Translations under genes and position numbers: made by a program
Notes under the pieces: model-generated
The model's database searches: none
What the model was told of the DNA's origin: nothing
Seen by the model: the letters and a program-made list of their open reading frames with translations, nothing else
Shown: in pieces, positions 1 to 10,399 of the stretch
Position numbering within the stretch: the stretch's first letter is position 1
Layout of the letters: the number at the start of each line of letters is the position of its first letter
DNA from: Haemophilus parainfluenzae
Lineage (GTDB): Bacteria > Pseudomonadota > Gammaproteobacteria > Enterobacterales > Pasteurellaceae
Assembly: GCF_003252755.1 (NCBI RefSeq)
Contig: NZ_QEPT01000003.1
Coordinates: 1-64,000 of the forward strand
DNA: 64,000 nucleotides
Direction: 5' to 3'

Positions 1-105
1 TCTATTGCTGTTAAACGTAAAGGTGCAGTACGTAAAGCTAAACTTTACTACTTACGTGAACGTTCAGGTAAATCTGCTCGTATTAAAGAGCGTTTGGGCG
101 AATAA
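1..105 (+). CDS. rplS: 50S ribosomal protein L19, C-terminal fragment
   Basis: This is the last 34 codons and stop of a plus-strand gene that begins before the window. The translation is very basic and contains a KLYYLRER stretch followed by KSARIKERL, which is the conserved C-terminus of ribosomal protein L19. L19 sits at the 30S/50S interface of the ribosome. The stop codon is at 103-105 and a perfect terminator palindrome follows 12 bases later, so this is the end of its operon. The assignment rests on the tail only. Confidence 0.9.
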   Translation, partial: SIAVKRKGAVRKAKLYYLRERSGKSARIKERLGE

Positions 106-116
106 TTTCGCAAAGA

Positions 117-144
117 AAAAGGCTTGGGATCCCAAGCCTTTTTT
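117..144. terminator. Bidirectional terminator between rplS and mnmA
   Basis: A perfect palindrome (AAGGCTTGGGATCCCAAGCC core) is flanked by an A-run on the left and a T-run on the right. It fits a Rho-independent terminator on both strands, serving rplS on plus and mnmA on minus, whose stop codons face each other here. Confidence 0.9.
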
Positions 145-150
145 GTTAGG

Positions 151-1305
151 TTATTTAATCCGTTCTTCGATAATCCCACCGCCCAAACAAATTTCACCAA
201 GGTAAAATACGGCAGATTGTCCTGGTGTGACGGCTGATTGAGGTTCATCAAAAATCACTCGAATAGTTTCATCATCAATCGGTTCAATCACACAAGGAAT
301 ATCTTGTTGGCGATAACGTGTTTTAACCGTGCAACGTACTAATTCACGAATTGGCTCGCGATCAACCCAATGTAATTGGCTAGCAATCAAACCTTTTGAA
401 AATAAACGAGGATGATCATGCCCCTGAGCGACAATAAGCTCATTATTTTCAACATCCTTATCTACCACATACCAAGCCTCATCACCCGCATTTTTTAAAC
501 CACCAATGCCTAACCCTTTACGCTGTCCCAACGTGTGATACATCAAACCATCATGGCGACCAATAATTTCACCATCAACAGTACGAATATCACCAGGTTG
601 AGCCGGTAAGTAACGAGCTAAGAAATCCTTAAATTTACGCTCACCAATAAAACAAATACCGGTAGAGTCTTTTTTCTTCGCCGTAATTAAGCCAAGCTCT
701 TCAGCAATAGCGCGAACAATGGGCTTCCCAATTTCACCAACGGGGAATAAACTTTGTCCCACTTGTTTATGGCTTAAGGTATAAAGAAAATAACTTTGAT
801 CTTTATTAGCATCTAAACCACGTAATAATTTTGCATTTTCATCATCACCAGCCCTACGTACATAATGCCCTGTTGCAATGTAATGAGCACCAAGATCTTC
901 AGCTGCATATTCTAAAAATGCTTTAAATTTAATTTCTTTATTACACAAAATATCTGGGTTCGGCGTGCGCCCTGCTTTATATTCAGTTAAAAAATGCTCA
1001 AATACATTATCCCAATATTCTGCAGCAAAATTAATTTTATGTAGTTTAATCCCCAACTTATCACATACAGCCTGAGCATCTGCAAGATCAGCTGCTGCAG
1101 TGCAGTAATCCGTATCATCATCTTCTTCCCAGTTTTTCATAAACAGGCCTTCCACCTGATAGCCTTGCTGTTGAAGAATAAAAGCTGACACAGAAGAATC
1201 CACTCCGCCAGACATACCACAAATGACTTTTTTTGTCGCATTTCTCGCAAGCTGTTCTTGCGTCAATTGAGGAAAGTATTGATTATAAGTATTTGAAATT
1301 AACAT
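151..1305 (-). CDS. mnmA: tRNA-specific 2-thiouridylase MnmA
   Basis: MnmA catalyses 2-thiolation of the wobble uridine (U34) of Lys, Glu and Gln tRNAs, using ATP and sulfur relayed from IscS. The PP-loop ATP motif SGGVDSS lies near residues 32-38. Two cysteines occur in the family contexts [11 protein letters not shown] and STGICFIGE. The 384-residue form starts at the ATG at 1303-1305, preceded by GGGAGAA. An in-frame ATG at 1380 would add 25 residues without a family match or good ribosome site, so I rejected it. It lies downstream of nqrM on the same strand, with an uptake sequence in between. Confidence 0.95.
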   Translation of the reverse strand: MLISNTYNQYFPQLTQEQLARNATKKVICGMSGGVDSSVSAFILQQQGYQVEGLFMKNWEEDDDTDYCTAAADLADAQAVCDKLGIKLHKINFAAEYWDNVFEHFLTEYKAGRTPNPDILCNKEIKFKAFLEYAAEDLGAHYIATGHYVRRAGDDENAKLLRGLDANKDQSYFLYTLSHKQVGQSLFPVGEIGKPIVRAIAEELGLITAKKKDSTGICFIGERKFKDFLARYLPAQPGDIRTVDGEIIGRHDGLMYHTLGQRKGLGIGGLKNAGDEAWYVVDKDVENNELIVAQGHDHPRLFSKGLIASQLHWVDREPIRELVRCTVKTRYRQQDIPCVIEPIDDETIRVIFDEPQSAVTPGQSAVFYLGEICLGGGIIEERIK

Positions 1306-1405
1306 AGTTCTCCCGTAACTTCGGTTAAGGCGAAGCACATTGGTCATTGAATGAGAAAACGGCAAAATAATTTTGCACATAAAGTGCGGTCATTTTTGAT
1401 GCAAG

Positions 1406-1666
1406 TTATTTCACTTCATAAAATTGCGAATCACCATCTTTTTTCGCAAATTTTTGCTCATATTCGGCTTTTGCTTGTTTATCGCCCGCATCTAATTTTG
1501 ATTGAAGCGTGTCGCAAGGTTTATCACAATCACAAGCTTTGGCAATACCAAGGGTAGATAAACCACCGCAGCTGCCTTTTAAACTTTGTTTTTTGATAAT
1601 AAATCCGATAGACATCAACAATATAATTGCGACGAAAGCGATTAAAGTAAAAAATAAAGTTTGCAT
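1406..1666 (-). CDS. nqrM: Na+-NQR maturation protein NqrM (DUF539)
   Basis: This is an 86-residue protein with one N-terminal membrane helix (about residues 3-24) followed by a cysteine cluster: C33 in CGGL, then C45, C47 and C51 in CDCDKPC. This is the NqrM/DUF539 pattern. The family is needed to assemble Na+-translocating NADH:quinone oxidoreductase and is thought to help supply iron to the intramembrane Fe-S centre of NqrD/NqrE. It lies directly after apbE with a 2-base gap, so the operon encodes the complex together with both maturation factors. Confidence 0.9.
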   Translation of the reverse strand: MQTLFFTLIAFVAIILLMSIGFIIKKQSLKGSCGGLSTLGIAKACDCDKPCDTLQSKLDAGDKQAKAEYEQKFAKKDGDSQFYEVK

Positions 1667-1668
1667 AA

Positions 1669-2709
1669 CTATTCTTTTGTTTCTGTTAATTTTTTGAAAG
1701 CAGAGGATGATTTTGTCACAAAACCATTATCTGTTTTAATGATTAAATAAACGGCAAGATTATTTTTCTCAGCCACTTCTAACGCCTTGTCTTCACCAAG
1801 CACAAATAACCCTGTTGATAAGCCATCTGCAGTCATTGAAGTTGGTGCAAGTACCGTAATTGAGGCTAAATGATGCTGAATTGGATAACCTGTTTTCGGA
1901 TCAATTTCATGAGCAAAGCGTTTACCATTTTCTTCAAAGTAAATTCGATAATCGCCAGAACTTGCCATTCCCATATTGTCTAATCCAATGACAGCTTCAA
2001 CCGCTCTTTCACCTGTTGTAGTTGGTTTTTCAATTGCGATCTGCCAAGGTTTGCCTTCAATATTTTTTCCTTTCGCACGAATTTCTCCGCCGATTTCAAC
2101 CATGTAATTCTGAGCATTTAATTGTTCTAACTTTTCAGCGACCAGATCAACGCCAAAGCCTTTAGCAATCGAGGACAAATCGACATAAACTTGAGGAAGT
2201 GCTTTGCTTAATGTCGGTTTGGCAGCACTCATATCGAGGGCAATTTTATCAATACCAACCCAAGCTTGGCGTTCAGCTAATTGTTCTGGTGTAGGTTGTT
2301 TTTCTGGACGTTTTTCCGGGCCAAATCCCCATAAATTAACGACAGGGCCAACAGTTACATCCAATGCACCTTCAGTCACTTTATTTAAACGAATCGCTTC
2401 GGCCAATACTTTGGCAAAATCTGCTGAAATCTCAATCGGTGTATTCACTTGGGTATTTTGATTGAAACGACTCAATTCCGAATCTTTTTTGTAAGTGGAC
2501 ATTTTCGCGTTCACATCTTTTAAGATAGCTTCAATTTCTTCATGCGTCTTTTCAGATGTTGCTTTCATTGAGCCTTCATCAAGGTATTTAACATGATAAG
2601 TTGTTCCCATTGTTTTACCACTTAATGAGATAACTTTTGTTTCTTTTTCACAGGCTGCAAGACTTAATGCCATTGCCACCGCCACGATACCGCTTATTAA
2701 TTTTTTCAT
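1669..2709 (-). CDS. apbE: FAD:protein FMN transferase (ApbE lipoprotein)
   Basis: ApbE hydrolyses FAD and attaches FMN covalently to a threonine of target proteins, here most likely NqrB and NqrC just upstream. The protein has 346 residues and begins with a lipoprotein signal peptide whose lipobox LAAC puts the lipidated cysteine near residue 20, so it acts on the periplasmic face. Family segments include GKTMGTTY, DLSSIAKGFGVD and GEIRAKG. It is separated from nqrF by about 140 bases that contain an uptake-sequence hairpin, so it may be partly uncoupled from the nqr transcript. Confidence 0.93.
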   Translation of the reverse strand: MKKLISGIVAVAMALSLAACEKETKVISLSGKTMGTTYHVKYLDEGSMKATSEKTHEEIEAILKDVNAKMSTYKKDSELSRFNQNTQVNTPIEISADFAKVLAEAIRLNKVTEGALDVTVGPVVNLWGFGPEKRPEKQPTPEQLAERQAWVGIDKIALDMSAAKPTLSKALPQVYVDLSSIAKGFGVDLVAEKLEQLNAQNYMVEIGGEIRAKGKNIEGKPWQIAIEKPTTTGERAVEAVIGLDNMGMASSGDYRIYFEENGKRFAHEIDPKTGYPIQHHLASITVLAPTSMTADGLSTGLFVLGEDKALEVAEKNNLAVYLIIKTDNGFVTKSSSAFKKLTETKE

Positions 2710-2797
2710 CTGGATTTCCTAAATCTGTGAACTACTAGCAAACTAAACAAAATTTACCTGTAATCATAGAAAATTTTCTAAAAACACCTTAAATTTT

Positions 2798-2824
2798 GAC
2801 CGCACTTCATCACAAAGTGCGGTC
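2798..2824. terminator. Uptake-sequence dyad, possible terminator after nqrF
   Basis: Two uptake cores face each other (ACCGCACTT at 2799 and AAGTGCGGT at 2815) and form a 10-bp stem with a 7-base loop between nqrF and apbE. Neither side has a strong T-run, so termination would be partial at best. Paired uptake sequences are commonly placed as hairpins at gene ends in Haemophilus. Confidence 0.5.
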
Positions 2825-2853
2825 AGTTTTCATGATGTTTTGATTAACTAAAA

Positions 2854-4089
2854 TCAACCACCGAAGTCATCTAATAAGATGTTTTCATCTTCAACACCGA
2901 GGTCTTTCAACATTTTGATTACCGCAGCGTTCATCACCGGAGGTCCACACATGTAGTATTCACAATCTTCTGGTGCTTCATGATTTTTCAAGTAGTTTTC
3001 ATAAAGTACGTTGTGAATAAAGCCGGTGTAACCTGTCCAGTTATCTTCTGGTAACGGATCAGATAATGCCACGTGCCATGTAAAGTTTGGATTTTCTGCT
3101 TGAAGCTGATCAAAATCTTCCACATAGAACATTTCACGTTTAGAACGTGCACCATACCAGAATGACATTTTACGTTTAGAGTGTAAACGTTTTAATTGGT
3201 CAAAGATATGAGAACGCATTGGTGCCATACCCGCACCACCACCGATGAAGACCATTTCGTTGTCGGTTTCTTTCGCAAAGAATTCACCGAATGGACCTGA
3301 AATTGTCACTTTATCACCTGGTTTTAATGACCAAATGTAAGAAGACATTTGACCTGGAGGCGCATCAGGTTGACGTGGTGGAGGCGTTGCAATACGCACG
3401 TTAAGCATAATAATGCCTTTCTCTTCTGGGTATGAAGCCATTGAGTAAGCACGGATAATATGCTCATCCACTTTAGACACATAACGCCATAAATCGTATT
3501 TGTCCCAATCTTCGTGGTATTCTTCTGGAATATCGAAATCTTTATAGTAAACCGTATGTGGATCAGCTTCGATTTGGATATAACCACCAGCACGGAAAGG
3601 AACTTCTTCACCTTCAGGAATAGCCAATTTAAGCTCTTTAATAAAGGTTGCTTTGTTATCATTAGAAATAACAGTACATTCCCATTTTTTCACGCCGAAG
3701 ATTTCTTCTGGTAATTCAACGTCCATGCTGCCTTTTACGTTTACTTGGCAAGCTAAACGATAACCTTCTTTCGCTTCACGTTTGCTGATATGAGAAAGTT
3801 CGGTAGGTAAAATTTCACCACCACCGCTTTTTACTTTCACAATACATTGGCCACAAGAACCACCGCCACCACACGCAGAAGAAACGAAGATACCTTTACT
3901 TGCTAAAGCACCAAGTAATTTGCCACCAGCTGGTAAAGTAATCGCTTTTTCAGGATCGTCATTAATAGAAATGGTGATATCACCAGAATCCACTAATTTT
4001 GATTTAGCGAATAAAATAATCGCAACGAGCACTAAAAGGATAACCGTAAATGCCGCAACACCTAATAATAAAATTGAAGATTCGCTCAT
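2854..4089 (-). CDS. nqrF: Na+-NQR subunit F (NADH-oxidising, FAD and 2Fe-2S)
   Basis: NqrF is the entry point for electrons. It oxidises NADH with FAD and passes electrons through a 2Fe-2S cluster. The 411-residue protein has one N-terminal membrane helix (about residues 5-27), then a ferredoxin domain with the cluster motif [11 protein letters not shown] near residues 73-83. A ferredoxin-reductase FAD/NAD domain follows, with RAYSMASYP for FAD binding and [11 protein letters not shown] for NADH. The last two residues are Gly-Gly, as in the family. It is the last gene of nqrABCDEF. Confidence 0.97.
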   Translation of the reverse strand: MSESSILLLGVAAFTVILLVLVAIILFAKSKLVDSGDITISINDDPEKAITLPAGGKLLGALASKGIFVSSACGGGGSCGQCIVKVKSGGGEILPTELSHISKREAKEGYRLACQVNVKGSMDVELPEEIFGVKKWECTVISNDNKATFIKELKLAIPEGEEVPFRAGGYIQIEADPHTVYYKDFDIPEEYHEDWDKYDLWRYVSKVDEHIIRAYSMASYPEEKGIIMLNVRIATPPPRQPDAPPGQMSSYIWSLKPGDKVTISGPFGEFFAKETDNEMVFIGGGAGMAPMRSHIFDQLKRLHSKRKMSFWYGARSKREMFYVEDFDQLQAENPNFTWHVALSDPLPEDNWTGYTGFIHNVLYENYLKNHEAPEDCEYYMCGPPVMNAAVIKMLKDLGVEDENILLDDFGG

Positions 4090-4099
4090 TTATGCCTCC

Positions 4100-4696
4100 T
4101 TATAACTGAATTCCAGAGAATGACATAAAGCCAAGCGCCATCAAGCCTGCAGTAATAAAGGTAATCCCTAATCCTTTTAAGCCTGCCGGTACATCGGCAT
4201 ATTTCATTTTTTCGGTTAAGCCTGCAAGCGCAACGATTGCTAACATCCAACCAAGCCCTGCACCCACACCATAAACTGCAGATTCTGCAAAAGTGTATTC
4301 ACGTTGTACCGCAAAAGATACACCACCGAAGATCGCACAGTTTACGGCGATAAGCGGAAGGAAAATACCTAATGCGTTATAAAGTGCAGGGAAGAATTTA
4401 TCTAAGGTCATTTCAAGTAATTGAACAAGACCCGCGATAATCCCGATAAAGGTAATGAAGTTTAAGAACTCAAGGCTCACACCTTCTACCAATGCGCCAT
4501 CTTTTAATACGTGTTCGTACACAAATTGGTTAGCGGGTACCGCAATACCAAGTACGACGACTACTGCAACACCAAGGCCAAACGCCGTGGAAACTTTCTT
4601 AGAAACCGCAAGGAAAGTACACATCCCTAAGAAGAAAGAGAGCGCCATGTTTTCAATGAAGATCGCCTTCACGAATAGGCTAATATAATGTTCCAT
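4100..4696 (-). CDS. nqrE: Na+-NQR subunit E
   Basis: This is a 198-residue integral membrane subunit with about six helices. C26 (LGMCTF) and C120 (AVNCAIFGG) are present. In the Vibrio complex the equivalent cysteines, together with two of NqrD, hold an intramembrane 2Fe-2S centre. NqrE is an inverted-topology homologue of NqrD. The gene follows nqrD after 3 bases and precedes nqrF by 10, consistent with tight co-translation. Confidence 0.97.
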   Translation of the reverse strand: MEHYISLFVKAIFIENMALSFFLGMCTFLAVSKKVSTAFGLGVAVVVVLGIAVPANQFVYEHVLKDGALVEGVSLEFLNFITFIGIIAGLVQLLEMTLDKFFPALYNALGIFLPLIAVNCAIFGGVSFAVQREYTFAESAVYGVGAGLGWMLAIVALAGLTEKMKYADVPAGLKGLGITFITAGLMALGFMSFSGIQL

Positions 4697-4699
4697 TGA

Positions 4700-5329
4700 T
4701 TATTTCTCCTGTTGCTCAGGTTTCCACGTTCTTAAGCCCCAAATAACGAAGCCGATAATGAAGAACGCACTTGGTGCAAGAAGGAATAAACCGTTTGGTT
4801 GATACCAACCACCGTCTTGAATAGTTTGGAATACAGGGAAACCAAGTAAACGACCAGAACCGATTAATTCACGTAATGTTGCAACGATTAATAAAATCGC
4901 ACCATAACCTAAACCGTTACCGATACCGTCTACAAAACTTTCTAACGGAGGTGATTTCATCGCAAACGCTTCTGCACGACCCATTACGATACAGTTTGTA
5001 ATGATAAGACCAACGAATACAGAGAGCTGTTTAGATAAACCATAAGCATAAGCTTTTAATACTTGGTCAACCAAGATTACTAAAGACGCGATAATCGCCA
5101 GTTGCACAATGATACGGATACTATTTGGAATATAGTTACGAATCAATGAAATGAACAAACTGGAGAAACCGGTTACCAAACTTACCGCAATCGCCATTAC
5201 GATCGCTGTTTGTAATTGGGTTGTTACCGCTAATGCAGAACAGATACCCAAAATTTGCAAGGCAATCGGGTTATTTTTAGCAATAGGATCTAATAAAAGA
5301 CCTTTCAAATTTACTTTTGCATCAGCCAT
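4700..5329 (-). CDS. nqrD: Na+-NQR subunit D
   Basis: This is a 209-residue membrane subunit. C30 (LGICSALA) and C113 ([14 protein letters not shown]) are the counterparts of the Vibrio NqrD cysteines that share the intramembrane iron-sulfur centre with NqrE. The ATG overlaps the nqrC stop by one base (TAATG), so translation is probably coupled. Its job is electron transfer across the membrane linked to Na+ movement. Confidence 0.97.
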   Translation of the reverse strand: MADAKVNLKGLLLDPIAKNNPIALQILGICSALAVTTQLQTAIVMAIAVSLVTGFSSLFISLIRNYIPNSIRIIVQLAIIASLVILVDQVLKAYAYGLSKQLSVFVGLIITNCIVMGRAEAFAMKSPPLESFVDGIGNGLGYGAILLIVATLRELIGSGRLLGFPVFQTIQDGGWYQPNGLFLLAPSAFFIIGFVIWGLRTWKPEQQEK

Positions 5330-6117
5330 TATTTGATTTCTCCTGCTTTAAATTTCGCTAAGAATGGACCAAAGCCATTTTGGCTGAACCAATAATCAAA
5401 TGAACCTTGTACACCGTTACTGGTTAAGGTCGCACCAGATAAACCATCTACACCGTGAGCTTTATCTGTTGATGTGCCTTTATAGATTTTGAATTTTTGG
5501 TGTCCTTGTTCGTCGAATAATTTTTTATCAACGAATTGAGCCTGCCAACGAGGATTCGCAATTTCACCACCAAGACCGGCTGTTTCACCTTGGTCATAGT
5601 AAGTGATACCTTTGATGGTATTTCCATCTGGTGCAACCGAAACGAAACCGTACATGGTTGACCATAAACCGCGACCATACATTGGTAATACGACTTGGCT
5701 GACATTGCCTTGCTCATCTTTTACAAGATAAACACGTGCTTGATTTGCACGAACTTTAATTCCTGCTTTATCTGCTTCCGCTGGAATTGCTTGGCTTTTT
5801 GCAGGATCTTTAATGGCATCTTTAGGTTCAAATTTGTTGATTTCTTCTGCTGAAGCTTGAACGTAATCACCACTTTGCAAATCGACTAAACGAGGTTCAA
5901 TAAATTTGTTGTAAGTGTCTTTGATTACTGATGCATTATCTTCTTTCATTAAGCCAGCAACAGTTAAAATGTTACGTTGAACGTCGAGTGCTTTTTGTTC
6001 ATCTTGTTTGGATTTTAATGCTACTGCAGCACCAGAAACCACGATAGAACACACTAAACTAAGCAACACAACAACGGTAACTGTACCGCTAACGCTATCT
6101 TTATTAAATTTAGCCAT
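5329..6117 (-). CDS. nqrC: Na+-NQR subunit C (covalent FMN)
   Basis: This is a 262-residue subunit with one N-terminal membrane anchor (about residues 10-33) and a periplasmic FMN-binding domain. The flavinylation motif [11 protein letters not shown] places the acceptor threonine at about residue 230. I chose the ATG at 6115-6117 (MAKFNKDS), which overlaps the end of nqrB by 8 bases. A longer reading frame to 6192 runs into nqrB and has no family support. FMN attachment is expected to need the ApbE encoded downstream. Confidence 0.96.
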   Translation of the reverse strand: MAKFNKDSVSGTVTVVVLLSLVCSIVVSGAAVALKSKQDEQKALDVQRNILTVAGLMKEDNASVIKDTYNKFIEPRLVDLQSGDYVQASAEEINKFEPKDAIKDPAKSQAIPAEADKAGIKVRANQARVYLVKDEQGNVSQVVLPMYGRGLWSTMYGFVSVAPDGNTIKGITYYDQGETAGLGGEIANPRWQAQFVDKKLFDEQGHQKFKIYKGTSTDKAHGVDGLSGATLTSNGVQGSFDYWFSQNGFGPFLAKFKAGEIK

Positions 6118-7345
6118 TTGTTCTTGCTCTCCGACGTTTGATATTTGCTTGAACCACGATGTAGTCGAAAATTGGTGCAAATAAGTTTGCAAATAAAATC
6201 GCTAACATCATCCCTTCTGGATAAGCTGGGTTCACTGTACGAATTAATACAGCCATCACGCCAATTAACGCACCGTACCACCATTTACCCGTATTGGTGA
6301 ATGAAGCTGATACAGGGTCTGTAGCCATGAAGATCATACCAAGTGCAAAACCACCTAATACAAAGTGCCAATGCCAAGGCATTGAGAACATTTGGTTAGA
6401 ATCAGAACCGATTAAGTTGAATAAGGTTGCTGTACCAATCATACCGATCATGACACCAGCCATAATGCGCCAAGAAGCAATACGGGTAAATACAATTAAC
6501 GCACCACCGATTAATAACGCAAGCGTTGAAACCTCACCCATTGAACCAGGAATATTACCGATGAATGCATCCATCCAAGTAATAGGTTGACCGGTTACAG
6601 TGTGTTGTAATGCTGCTTGACCACCTTGAGACCATTGTGAAAGTGCGGTTGCACCAGAGAAACCATCTGCAGCAGTCCATACTAAGTCACCAGAAATTTG
6701 AGCCGGATAAGCGAAGAATAAGAATGCACGACCAGCAAGCGCAGGGTTCATAAAGTTACGACCTACACCACCGAAGATTTCTTTCGCTACCACGATACCA
6801 AAACTGATACCAAGTGCAGCTTGCCATAATGGCAATGTTGGTGGAACGATTAACGCAAATAAAATGGTTGAAACGAACATCCCTTCATTTACTTCATGAC
6901 CACGCACCACTGAGAACAATAATTCCCAAATTGTACAAACGGTGAATACCACTAAGTAAATTGGTAAGAAGAAGATCGCCCCTAATGCCATTTTTGAACC
7001 CCAAGTTGCATTATTGGTTAAATCTAAACCTAATGAACTTGCAAGCGCATAGTGCCAATCGTTAGCAATTAATTGATCTAAATTGCCTAATTGATTTAAG
7101 GCAGGAATCGCTTGGTTACCCACATTGTACATCCCGTAGAAAATCGCAGGGAACAACGCAAGGAAAACCGTAATCATCATACGTTTTGAGTCTAACGCAT
7201 CACGAACGTGTGTGTTTTTGTGCGTTACCGTACCTGGTGTATAAAGCAAGGTGTAAATCGATTCAAAGATCGGATAAAGCTTGCTGTATTTACCGCCTGG
7301 TAAAAACGCGGGTTCCATTTTTTCAAAAAGATTTTTTAAACCCAT
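6110..7345 (-). CDS. nqrB: Na+-NQR subunit B (covalent FMN, Na+ channel subunit)
   Basis: This is a 411-residue polytopic membrane subunit and the main Na+-translocating component. The flavinylation motif [12 protein letters not shown] puts the FMN-carrying threonine at about residue 233. Conserved [20 protein letters not shown] and several glycine-rich helices are visible. It follows nqrA after 2 bases. The subunit also binds riboflavin and the quinone site region in characterised complexes. Confidence 0.97.
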   Translation of the reverse strand: MGLKNLFEKMEPAFLPGGKYSKLYPIFESIYTLLYTPGTVTHKNTHVRDALDSKRMMITVFLALFPAIFYGMYNVGNQAIPALNQLGNLDQLIANDWHYALASSLGLDLTNNATWGSKMALGAIFFLPIYLVVFTVCTIWELLFSVVRGHEVNEGMFVSTILFALIVPPTLPLWQAALGISFGIVVAKEIFGGVGRNFMNPALAGRAFLFFAYPAQISGDLVWTAADGFSGATALSQWSQGGQAALQHTVTGQPITWMDAFIGNIPGSMGEVSTLALLIGGALIVFTRIASWRIMAGVMIGMIGTATLFNLIGSDSNQMFSMPWHWHFVLGGFALGMIFMATDPVSASFTNTGKWWYGALIGVMAVLIRTVNPAYPEGMMLAILFANLFAPIFDYIVVQANIKRRRARTNG

Positions 7346-7347
7346 TT

Positions 7348-8691
7348 TTAACCTTCCTTCTCAATCTTATCTAAGACTTGACGCAAGATTGAACCGTATT
7401 CATATTTGCCCGGGCAAACGAAAGAACATAACGCTAAGTCTTCTTCATCTAATTCAAGACAACCCAACGCTTGCGCACCATCGGTATCGCCCACGATTAA
7501 ATCACGTAATAATAATGTCGGTAAAATATCCAACGGCATCACGCGCTCATAGCTACCGATTGGTACCATTGCACGCTCACCACCATTTTCTGCGGTAGTG
7601 AAGTTGAATAATTTTTTACCAAAGTGACCTAATACGGTACGGGTAATTGAATATTTGTTTGATTGTGGTGTAATCCAACCTAAGAACTCTTTCTCATTAC
7701 CTTCTGCAATCACAGAAACTTGTAATGCATAACGACCTAAATAGTCATGAGCATCTTTTGCTGTTTGACCACAAAGCACAGAACCAGAAATCACACGGTT
7801 ATTACCGTCTTTTAACTCGCCTGCCATTAATTGAGAAAGGTTAGCACCGATTACGGTACGAACTAAACGAGGCTCTTTCACTTGCGGACCAGCAAGAGAA
7901 ATAATGCGTTCTACATAAAGTTCGCCCGTGGTGAATAATTTACCTACAGCAATCACATCTTGGTAATTGATATGCCATACGGTTTTATTCACACCAACTG
8001 GATCGATAAAGTGAATATGAGTACCCACTAAACCAGCAGGATGAACACCGCCAAAATCATGTACTTTTAGGTTAGGTAAATCCACGGTCGGGATATTGCT
8101 ATCACCCGCTTTACATAGATTTAATGGTTTATTTGGGAATAGACGACTTAATACCGTTAAACCGTCAATAAAATCTTGCCAATGCTCTTTTAATACCACC
8201 TCTGGATTTGCAGCCAAAGGATTGGTATCCATCGCATTTACAAACAGAGAAGAAGGTTCTGCATCTAAGGCAGGCACTTTGCTGAACGGACGGGTGCGGA
8301 ACGCTGTCCACAAACCGGATTCAACGAGGTTTTGTTTAACTTGTTCAGAAGAAAGCGTATTGAGCTCACCTGCGTTATATTTAGCGAAAGTAACTTGATC
8401 GTTACCTTGCACATCAATGACCACAGATTGTAATACACGTTTTTCGCCACGATTAATTACAGTGATAGTACCACTTGCAGGGGCTGTGAAAACCACTCCA
8501 GGGTTTTTCTTGTCTTCAAAAAGCACTTGGCCTTTTTTCACAACATCGCCTTCACGTACCTTCATAGAAGGACGCATACCCACATACTCTTCACCAAGAA
8601 TCGCAACCTGATTCACAGCGTTACCGCTATGGATTACTTGTGCTGGTTTTCCTGCAATAGGAAGATCCAAGCCTTTTTTGATTGTAATCAT
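7348..8691 (-). CDS. nqrA: Na+-NQR subunit A
   Basis: This is a 447-residue soluble subunit that docks on NqrB and contributes to the ubiquinone end of the complex. The N-terminus [16 protein letters not shown] and the internal [17 protein letters not shown] are family landmarks. It is the first gene of the operon. The ATG at 8689-8691 is followed without interruption by nqrB to nqrF, and the promoter should lie in the roughly 400-base region upstream. Confidence 0.97.
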   Translation of the reverse strand: MITIKKGLDLPIAGKPAQVIHSGNAVNQVAILGEEYVGMRPSMKVREGDVVKKGQVLFEDKKNPGVVFTAPASGTITVINRGEKRVLQSVVIDVQGNDQVTFAKYNAGELNTLSSEQVKQNLVESGLWTAFRTRPFSKVPALDAEPSSLFVNAMDTNPLAANPEVVLKEHWQDFIDGLTVLSRLFPNKPLNLCKAGDSNIPTVDLPNLKVHDFGGVHPAGLVGTHIHFIDPVGVNKTVWHINYQDVIAVGKLFTTGELYVERIISLAGPQVKEPRLVRTVIGANLSQLMAGELKDGNNRVISGSVLCGQTAKDAHDYLGRYALQVSVIAEGNEKEFLGWITPQSNKYSITRTVLGHFGKKLFNFTTAENGGERAMVPIGSYERVMPLDILPTLLLRDLIVGDTDGAQALGCLELDEEDLALCSFVCPGKYEYGSILRQVLDKIEKEG

Positions 8692-9091
8692 ACTGTTTGC
8701 ACTACTTTTCTAGGTTAAAAACACGATTGCGATTAAAGCATACGCTCTAAAAGCAATCTCACGATTGAGCGTGACAGAAAATACTTTAAGATCAAAGCAT
8801 TATTCACTGACACATAAATTTAAAAACTCAAATCTGTTTAATTCCTCGACGAGTAAAGAATGACTTACACATCCAGAAATTGAAATTCGAAAATTAAAAG
8901 CACCTTATTTTATCGAAAAATGGGCTTTTATTCCACTTTACGCCCTTACTTTTTGTGAAATATTTGTGAACCTTTTAGACTCATACTTATTAGGAGTTAG
9001 AAATAAATAGGAATTAAAAATAAAAAAGAGAGAATGTCTCTTACCTTCTCTCTTCTTATGAAAATCGAATATAGGGAACGTAAGGAAATAC
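8692..9091. other. Intergenic region holding the nqr leader and promoter
   Basis: This 400-base AT-rich gap has no credible coding frame. On the minus strand, 50-80 bases before the nqrA start, there is a two-part hairpin. Its outer stem pairs 8742-8746 with 8768-8772 and its inner stem pairs 8754-8758 with 8763-8767. It would be in the nqr leader RNA. The left end holds the bolA terminator. I could not place a convincing -35/-10 pair by eye. Confidence 0.5.
9024..9056 (-). terminator. Terminator after bolA
   Basis: A 9-bp perfect stem (9026-9034 with 9046-9054, AAGAGAGAA against TTCTCTCTT) has an 11-base loop. On the minus strand it is followed by a run of T, as expected for a Rho-independent terminator of bolA. 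Confidence 0.8.
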
Positions 9092-9403
9092 TTACTGTCC
9101 AACACCAAGACAATTTGGTGATTTTGGAAATGCTTCACCTAGGCTCTCCCATTCGCTTTTTGTATAAAGGTGAAGCGCTAATGCGTGAATGCCATTTTTT
9201 AAATCATCGGCAAAAAGTTGGTAAAGTTTTTGGTGGCGCTGCACCTTTCGCATGCCTTCAAAAGCATCGCTGACAATCACTAATTTAAAATGAGAATCAG
9301 CCCCACGACTGGAACTGTGCATATGACTTTCATTTTCTACGGTGGCAAAGTGCGGTTGAAACTCGGCCTGAATTCTCTCTAATAGTTCTTGCTGTTTTGA
9401 CAT
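9092..9403 (-). CDS. bolA: BolA family protein
   Basis: This is a 103-residue small protein with the BolA fold pattern, including SHFKLVIVSDAFEGMRKVQRHQ and a conserved central histidine. BolA proteins pair with monothiol glutaredoxins through a bridging Fe-S cluster and influence cell shape and stress responses in E. coli. I chose the ATG at 9401-9403, preceded by GGGAG. An upstream in-frame ATG at 9433 adds ten unconserved residues. It diverges from a YajG-type lipoprotein gene, the same pairing as in E. coli. Confidence 0.93.
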   Translation of the reverse strand: MSKQQELLERIQAEFQPHFATVENESHMHSSSRGADSHFKLVIVSDAFEGMRKVQRHQKLYQLFADDLKNGIHALALHLYTKSEWESLGEAFPKSPNCLGVGQ

Positions 9404-9487
9404 AAATAAACTCCCTAACTTTTTGCTATACATTCAGCGTTAAGTTTGTAAGAATAACACAATTTAACCTAATTCAATGAGGAAATT

Positions 9488-10087
9488 ATGAAAGTAACAA
9501 ACAAAATCAAAGCATTATCAACAATGACATTGGCTGCTGCGACATTATTTTTAGCGGGTTGCCAAGCGCAATCTAATACCTTAACTTTTACCCCTCAATC
9601 GCCAACTGCATCAATGAATATTAACCAATCAGCAGTGGTAACAGTCAATACTCGCGATTCTCGTCCACAACAAGAAATTGCAACTTATACTAAATCAGGT
9701 GAATTGATTAAATTAAACGCATCACCAAGCGTTACTCAACTCTTCCAACAAGTGATGCAACAAAATTTAGTTAGCAAAGGTTTCCGTATCGGACAAGCGA
9801 ATAATGCGAATGCTGGCGTAACTGTTGATGTAAAAGAATTCAACACTAAAGTGGAGCAAGGTAATTTACGTTATACCTTGAACAGCAAAATCCAAGCAGT
9901 TGTTTATGTACAAGGTCCACGCGGACAATACAACAAAACCTTTAATGCAACCCGTTCACAATCTGGCGCATTTAATGCGAGCAATGATGAAATTCAAAAA
10001 GTGTTAGGCGAAACCTTCAAAGATATTGTTAATAATATTTATCAAGATCAAGAAGTTACTAACGCAATTAATCAATATACCAATTAA
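9488..10087 (+). CDS. yajG: YajG family lipoprotein
   Basis: This is a 199-residue lipoprotein with an N-terminal signal peptide and lipobox LAGC around residues 22-25. The body matches the YajG family layout: a VNTRDSRP-type strand, then a repeated-strand domain ending in an Asn/Gln-rich tail. The function is not established. The divergent position next to bolA supports the assignment. AATGAGGAAATT before the ATG provides the ribosome site. Confidence 0.8.
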   Translation: MKVTNKIKALSTMTLAAATLFLAGCQAQSNTLTFTPQSPTASMNINQSAVVTVNTRDSRPQQEIATYTKSGELIKLNASPSVTQLFQQVMQQNLVSKGFRIGQANNANAGVTVDVKEFNTKVEQGNLRYTLNSKIQAVVYVQGPRGQYNKTFNATRSQSGAFNASNDEIQKVLGETFKDIVNNIYQDQEVTNAINQYTN

Positions 10088-10399
10088 TTAAAAGTGCCAT
10101 GTCCTTTTCAATAATACTTGACGAAAGCGCCTTTCAATCGTAACATTCGCCCGATTTTTTAACGAGAAGGACACACACTTTGGACAGTCATAGTCGATAC
10201 CGAATATCGCTTTAGACTCTCGCCTCTTATCAGCGAGAGTTCGCTGGTAATCAATTTACCTTTCTTCGGCATCTTTTATCGAACGAAACCCATTTTTAAA
10301 ACACACAAAAATTTAACCGCACTTTTCTCTAGTGCCAATTTCGTTTGATCTTTTTTTGTTCACAGTTGGATCTTCATAATCCCAAAAGGAGTATGACCA
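10088..10399 (+). promoter_or_regulatory. Structured leader region upstream of corA
   Basis: These 312 bases show several complementary segments. 10100-10109 pairs with 10164-10173 (one G-U) and encloses two short hairpins: GAAAG/CTTTC, and AATCG at its start with CGATT near 10153. Together they form a possible three-way junction. CGATA/TATCG and an 8-bp stem (10216-10223 with 10233-10240) follow. A short frame of 14 codons runs from 10099 to 10143 but has no clear ribosome site. The region ends with a terminator-like helix at 10278-10357. No known Mg2+ riboswitch consensus is evident to me. The arrangement suggests that corA expression is controlled in the leader, but this is inferred from hand folding only. 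Confidence 0.5.
10278..10357 (+). terminator. Possible attenuator terminator in the corA leader
   Basis: Eleven bases at 10278-10288 (ATCGAACGAAA) pair with 10339-10349 (TTTCGTTTGAT, one G-U). A C and seven T follow. The loop is long, about 50 bases, and contains an uptake core at 10316. It lies about 40 bases before the corA start, in the position of an attenuator. Confidence 0.5.

Noticed and set aside
1306-1380. Longer N-termini for mnmA (1380), nqrC (6192), glyQ (44517), glyS (39644) and the TonB receptor (44560)
   Set aside because: In each case a downstream ATG matches the family start, and for mnmA and the receptor it has a clear ribosome site. The extra residues are unconserved.
1382-1390. 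Recurrent AAGTGCGGT as a promoter or regulator-binding element
   Set aside because: It occurs inside and outside genes in both orientations without fixed position. It is the known Haemophilus DNA uptake core.
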